Source: Nautilus pompilius
Lineage: Eukaryota; Mollusca; Cephalopoda; Nautilida; Nautilidae
DNA length: 64,000 nt
Direction of reading: 5' to 3'
NCBI GenBank assembly: GCA_018389105.1
Contig: JACATO010000924.1
Coordinates: forward strand, 111,001 to 175,000
Shown: piece by piece, positions 59,341 through 64,000 of the stretch
Layout of the letters: each line of letters starts with the position of its first letter
Numbering within the stretch: the stretch's first letter is position 1
Notes under the pieces: model-generated
Seen by the model: the letters and a program-made list of their open reading frames with translations, nothing else
Database searches by the model: none
Told to the model about the DNA's origin: nothing
Made by a program: the position numbers and the translations under genes

Positions 59341-62300
59341 CATTTTGGGTACATTAAAAGTAGACACAAACTTTCACTTTGGGGGCGAACATGACCTCAC
59401 AAAGAGTTTGTTGTATGCCTCTGGGAAACCAACTTTAGCTAACATCTCTTAAACATTACTGATACTGGCCAGTTAATGCCAAAAATAATTAATTTGTAAT
59501 AGATATTTCGGATACTGACCAGTATAGACAATAGCGGGACATTATGAAATGTAGCCGATTTGGGTTTTGACCGTAATATAAATATTAATTTCAATTAGGT
59601 TGTTGATTAAAATTATTGTATTTAAATACCTGTACATAGCAATTACTTTAAAAGGTATTAAACACTAGACTTGGTGAATTTGATGGTGTACAGCCAAAAG
59701 AATCAACTGTTGTCTGAAAATGTTTTGATTTATCTGATTTGTTGCTACTCATCGAAGAGCGATAATTCCTAACTGAATACTATGTTTTACTGTTTTTTGT
59801 GATTTTTGTTAATTTTCAATAAAACAAATTGAGGCTGACAGTTCCTCACCAAACGAGTGGCTGAAAGAAGGTGAGCTAGAGAGCGAAGATGAGAACGGAA
59901 CGATAATTATGCGAACTAAGTTTCTTATCTTTTTTTTTAAATATTTTTTGTATTCTTTTTATATTTCTTGTAATATTTTTAAAAATAATTTGTTTGCGCA
60001 ACTTAAATTTTTTTTCAAAATTTAATTAAAACTGAATATATATTTAATTTGTAGGCAAGTACCAAAAAAACTCAATTTTTAAGTATTTCAATGGGTAAAA
60101 CGACACAATTTCCTTAGGCCTGGGGGTATTTGTTTTCATATCCGCTGTAATGATCTCTTTGCTGTTTTAGTCTAGAGAGCTGTTTGAAGTTCGATAATGT
60201 TAACTCGCAGTAACCGTCTGCAATGTTTGGACTGCAAACGTGGCCTGAACTGATTCACTGCGAAATTTTTTATGCAGTTTGTTTTACTTTATCATCCCAA
60301 TTCGTTTGATTTTTATTACATTAATTGCGATCTGTTGCTGAAAAACCCCCCTAACCATTTTGTCTTTCGATACAATTGCAGAGTCAACCTGTGATGAATT
60401 CAGGAAACGATTTGCTCGTTGCACTGACCGGTTGATTTACCTGAATATTTCTGTTCGCGTTCCCTCTGTGTGCTCCACATTCTCCCCACATTTCATAAAA
60501 ATACATTAGTCTATTAAGGAATTTTGTCAGATAGAAAGAAAAAAGTGTTGGTAATATCATCGTCTCTGGGGAATCTAACCAAGAGGAACGCCATATCCCA
60601 AAATCTTTTACCAGAGAGGATGCCGTTTCAACACCTCTATCTACTCAGAACCATTTTCCGTAGTGTCTTCGGTCTTCAACAGATCTCTACTGCGATCTGG
60701 TGGCAGTTAAATATATCTGTTACTTGACACGCTACATAAAGGCGAATTACTTAGCGGCGACTGTGGACAAATGTAACGATTATATTACTGTCTTATAGGA
60801 CCCAAACCTGCAATAAAAAGAGGAAGTCCTTCCTAAGAAGGAAAGCAATGAAGGAGACAACAAATCTACTTCTCCCGTGGCCACAACCCCAAACAGAACT
60901 CAACGGTTGCTACAGCAGCGAAGTAGGATGCAGAGATATATTGTCCGCCCGCCCTCGTGTATGCATAATAGCTTCAGAGAGGAGAAAAAAAACAGCGATG
61001 ATATATCATGTCTGTTTGATGTCACAAACAGAAACGAGAGCTTTTAAAATGGCGCATAATGAGTCAGATTTAGTTAGAGTAAACTGTATATACAGGCCAA
61101 AATGTTCAAAGGGTTGTGCTGGCTATTCATCAAACAACAAAGGTGCCCGATGACTGACTGGCCTGATATCTGGTCGGCTGATACGTGGGAAGAAGGATTA
61201 TCTTTGGATAATGTGCAGTAGTGATAATCTTAGAAGCGATAGCTGCAGCAAACGTTATACCCTAGCGGCAGACAAGAGTAAAAGCGTTTCCACAGCAACA
61301 GAACGAGCTGAACGTTCCAGAGTTATTCTAGATTTAGCCAATTGGCCCAACTGGCATCCCTACGGGAAAAGAGGAAAAGACAAAGATTCAACAGCACAAA
61401 CTAAAGGTTATAGAGGAAGCAAAATGAAAAATAATGGAACATCCGGTTGACAAAATGCTAAATTCATAGATCGAAGCGACAATAAAAGTAAGGGGAACCA
61501 AAATGGCAGACCCTGCTCAGATTATCCCGAACTACTCCGACTACAGGATCCGGTGGGTGTGGGTCTTGTATTCGGTCTGCATTCCCGATGCACCGCTACA
61601 AATATGATAGACCATACCTCGTTTTAAATACGTAAGAAAGCCTGTGGTCAGATTAAGGAGAGTAACAGAAAGATTTCTTTTCTTACTGATAAACCGACAA
61701 CCGCTAACAGTTATTATCTACCTGGCGTGTTAGACCTCTAAAGAAGATCCTCGTTTGATGTTTCTAGGCCCGAGTGAACTCGAGGATCGGACTGCAAAGA
61801 CTACTGTGGAAGCTTTGCTGAAACGCCTCTTGTCTTATGAATTCAAAGACGACTATCTGAAGAGAAATCTTGTGGCATTGTCAGTAAACACCCAAATGCC
61901 ATATTTGTAGTATTGTTTTAATTGCAGGATTGAAGTGAAGGTCGCTGATGCAATTGGTGAAGTAATTTCCGTAAATCACTTTTAGTAATTCTGTTCAAAA
62001 CTAAAAAAAAAAAAAACAACAGCAAGATGGAAATGGAAAAAAAAAGAAAAAAAAATCCAATATCCGCCAAAGAAGTTCGGTGAGCAGTTAGGAGAAGTTG
62101 GAGCCTATTTTCGGGGCCAAGCTTGGTTGGCGAGTTCGCATCGCTCCGTATCAGCAGTCAGTAAGTATGACGTCACTCCGAAACTGCATCCTATCCTACG
62201 AGAGCGAAGAGAGGTCGGTGCTTGGAAGTAATTCGTTCGTCTTAATTCCTAGTGAGTCTAATATATGATGGATGCACTGCTTAAGCTTTCAAATTTATAC

Positions 62301-63954
62301 GGATTGCTACATGTCGACAAGCATCCTTGGCGTATGGGAAAAAAAAAACAGATTCGTCGTGCTATTTGCGCTCTCGAGCGTGCTCAAGGACAACGGGAAC
62401 AAAACAAGCGACAAGTGCCCCCCACTGGCCGAAAACAGGACAGTCGTGGCGATATACAAAAATAATTTAACGCAAGCCCGGTTAATAATCTGAGTGCCCC
62501 GTTATTCCGCCATCTCGTCGAGTGAAAGAAGAAATGTTGACACCACGACAGCGTCAAGTGAATATGCTGAACTTTTTAAATTTTAAAGCAGTTGACCATT
62601 CTTGACGGAAAAGCTGGCCAGCTGATATGGTGTCCCGGATACGGAGAAGAAGAGATTCGGTAGTTGTGCACGCGATTTCCTCTACCAGTGACAAGAGCAG
62701 TCTACACCTATCGAGAACTACTTGTACAGCTACGGCCAGAGAGTGCCTTGGGGGCTTTAAATCTCTGCTTAACTGCGCAAATGTTGTTGTCCCACATACA
62801 GTACAGCTTTACGCAGTCGGGTCTTCAGCTGCGAAAATACTATCCTGACTCTCATGCGAACCAAAACTGCTCATCAAGAATGTGTCATCCGTCATGTTTA
62901 TAAAGCTCAGATCGGGCCTCAGAACAGGTCATCGATCTGTCATGGACACGGACAAGGCGTGTGAATCACGAGTACTCGAAGACACCTCGTGGAAATAGCT
63001 CTAATCTGACAGCCTAACACTAACTACAAACACCGCCTGACTCATGAGCCCAGATCGGGTATTGTAGGGCATTGCATACACAGGCTAGGTTCCCATAAAT
63101 TGTTGATTCAGAGTGTGGGAATAAAATAGATGTCTGTGGTCCTTCTGGTGGCTGCACTGTTCAGCGCTATAAATTAATTTTTCTTCTAAAAAAAAAATGC
63201 AAGATTCTAGAGAATGTAAGAAAATTACTCACCATCGACACTAAATACCATTATTCCTGTCTCCTCGCTGTCCGCGACGCTTTATACTGAGCTCTGTATG
63301 CGACTTACAGACAGAAATTTAAAAAAAAACAACAACCTATCAAGGTATTTTTTTATGTGGGTAAAGCGTGCGTTATTGCACCGTCCAGCCACACCTGCTA
63401 TTGTAACACCCTTTAATGCGTTCTTTTATGCACCTCTATCCGTGTGGCCTTCTATTATCAATCACTGCCAGCGGGTTGATTTTGTATGCAACTTTAATCT
63501 ATAATATAAATCTACTTGGAAGCGCTGTTTGCTGTCGACGCTGATACACTTGGGCTCTGAACGCGACAACTTTGTCCATCTCTATTCTGGGTCGGGTTGT
63601 ATTGTATAGCAACAAGAGGCTAGCATCAAATTTCTTTCTTGATTGTTCAAACAGATGCATTTAAATTTGAAAAAAAAAAAAAACCAGCAGTAAATGTCAA
63701 CTTCCATTGGAAAAGAGCTATTACTTGCTATTTACGCATCGCTGACTATTCGAGATAAAAGTTTCTTTGTTATACCTGCGTGGTTAACTATCGCACGTGG
63801 GTTACCTGAGATTATTATTATTATTATCAAACCAATGGAATACTAAAATGGATTTAACGCACTGAGACAAGAGCTTTTGATGAGCTCCTTTTAACAAGAA
63901 ATTAAACGCATATTTTTCTTCAAACACATATGCTCACCACACCCCCACCATCCC
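59341..63954. other. Mixed intergenic stretch without a supported gene
   Basis: Open frames of 60-101 codons at 60524-62903 on the plus strand are clustered in less AT-rich DNA, but they lack recognised domains and good splice signals. Poly-A runs at 62004-62017, 62338-62349 and 63670-63683. An (ATT)n tract at 63812-63828. It may contain unrecognised exons. Confidence 0.35.
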
Positions 63955-64000
63955 TTGTCTGTCTCTCTGTCTGTCTGTCTCTCTGTCTGTCTGTATGTCT
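63955..64000. repeat. (CTGT)n/(CT)n microsatellite, cut by window end
   Basis: A tetranucleotide CTGT or TCTG array mixed with CTCT that continues past the window boundary, so its length is unknown. Confidence 0.9.

Overview
This window reads as a long intergenic or intronic stretch of an animal nuclear genome, most likely an invertebrate. No intact protein-coding gene could be supported in 64 kb. The longest open frames (159-218 codons) are chance frames or lie in tandem repeats. There is no operon structure, no dense coding and no ribosome binding site pattern. CpG is common throughout, which argues against a CpG-depleted vertebrate. The abundant (CT/GA)n, (AAT)n and (CAA)n arrays, tRNA-derived SINEs and dead transposases fit a marine invertebrate such as a mollusc, but the sequence alone cannot name the group.

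Layout: 1-1060 is complex sequence without simple repeats. 1061-11600 is AT-rich unique sequence with a CT array, a 50-bp minisatellite (5995-6476) and SINE-like copies near 7.2, 8.8 and 10.7 kb. At 11.7-12.45 kb lies a decayed Tc1/mariner-type transposase with promoter-like motifs in front. Two weak candidate exons on the minus strand end at strong splice donors (13061 and 17035). 17.4-19.3 kb holds a GA array and a 900-bp array of fifteen 60-bp units. 21.4 kb is a GA array with TGACGTCA inserts. 22.8-23.3 kb and 51.8-52.3 kb are two copies of one Tigger/pogo-like non-autonomous DNA transposon. A second, mariner-like dead transposase lies at 29.4-29.8 kb on the minus strand. 34.6-35.0 kb and 41.3-41.7 kb are further minisatellites (48 and 89 bp). 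38.7-39.4 kb is the largest GA/TGACGTCA array. 44.1-45.65 kb on the minus strand is the best preserved mobile-element gene in the window. It is a frameshifted, internally deleted transposon protein with a TATA box and an array of heat-shock-element-like motifs upstream. The rest, 46.6-64 kb, is mostly unique AT-rich DNA.

The parts do not form a pathway. The most interesting signals are the recurrent TGACGTCA (CRE-type) motif inside GA arrays at several separate loci, the heat-shock-like promoter of the dead element, and the pair of MITE copies that differ by clean internal indels. I found no sign of a new multi-gene system.
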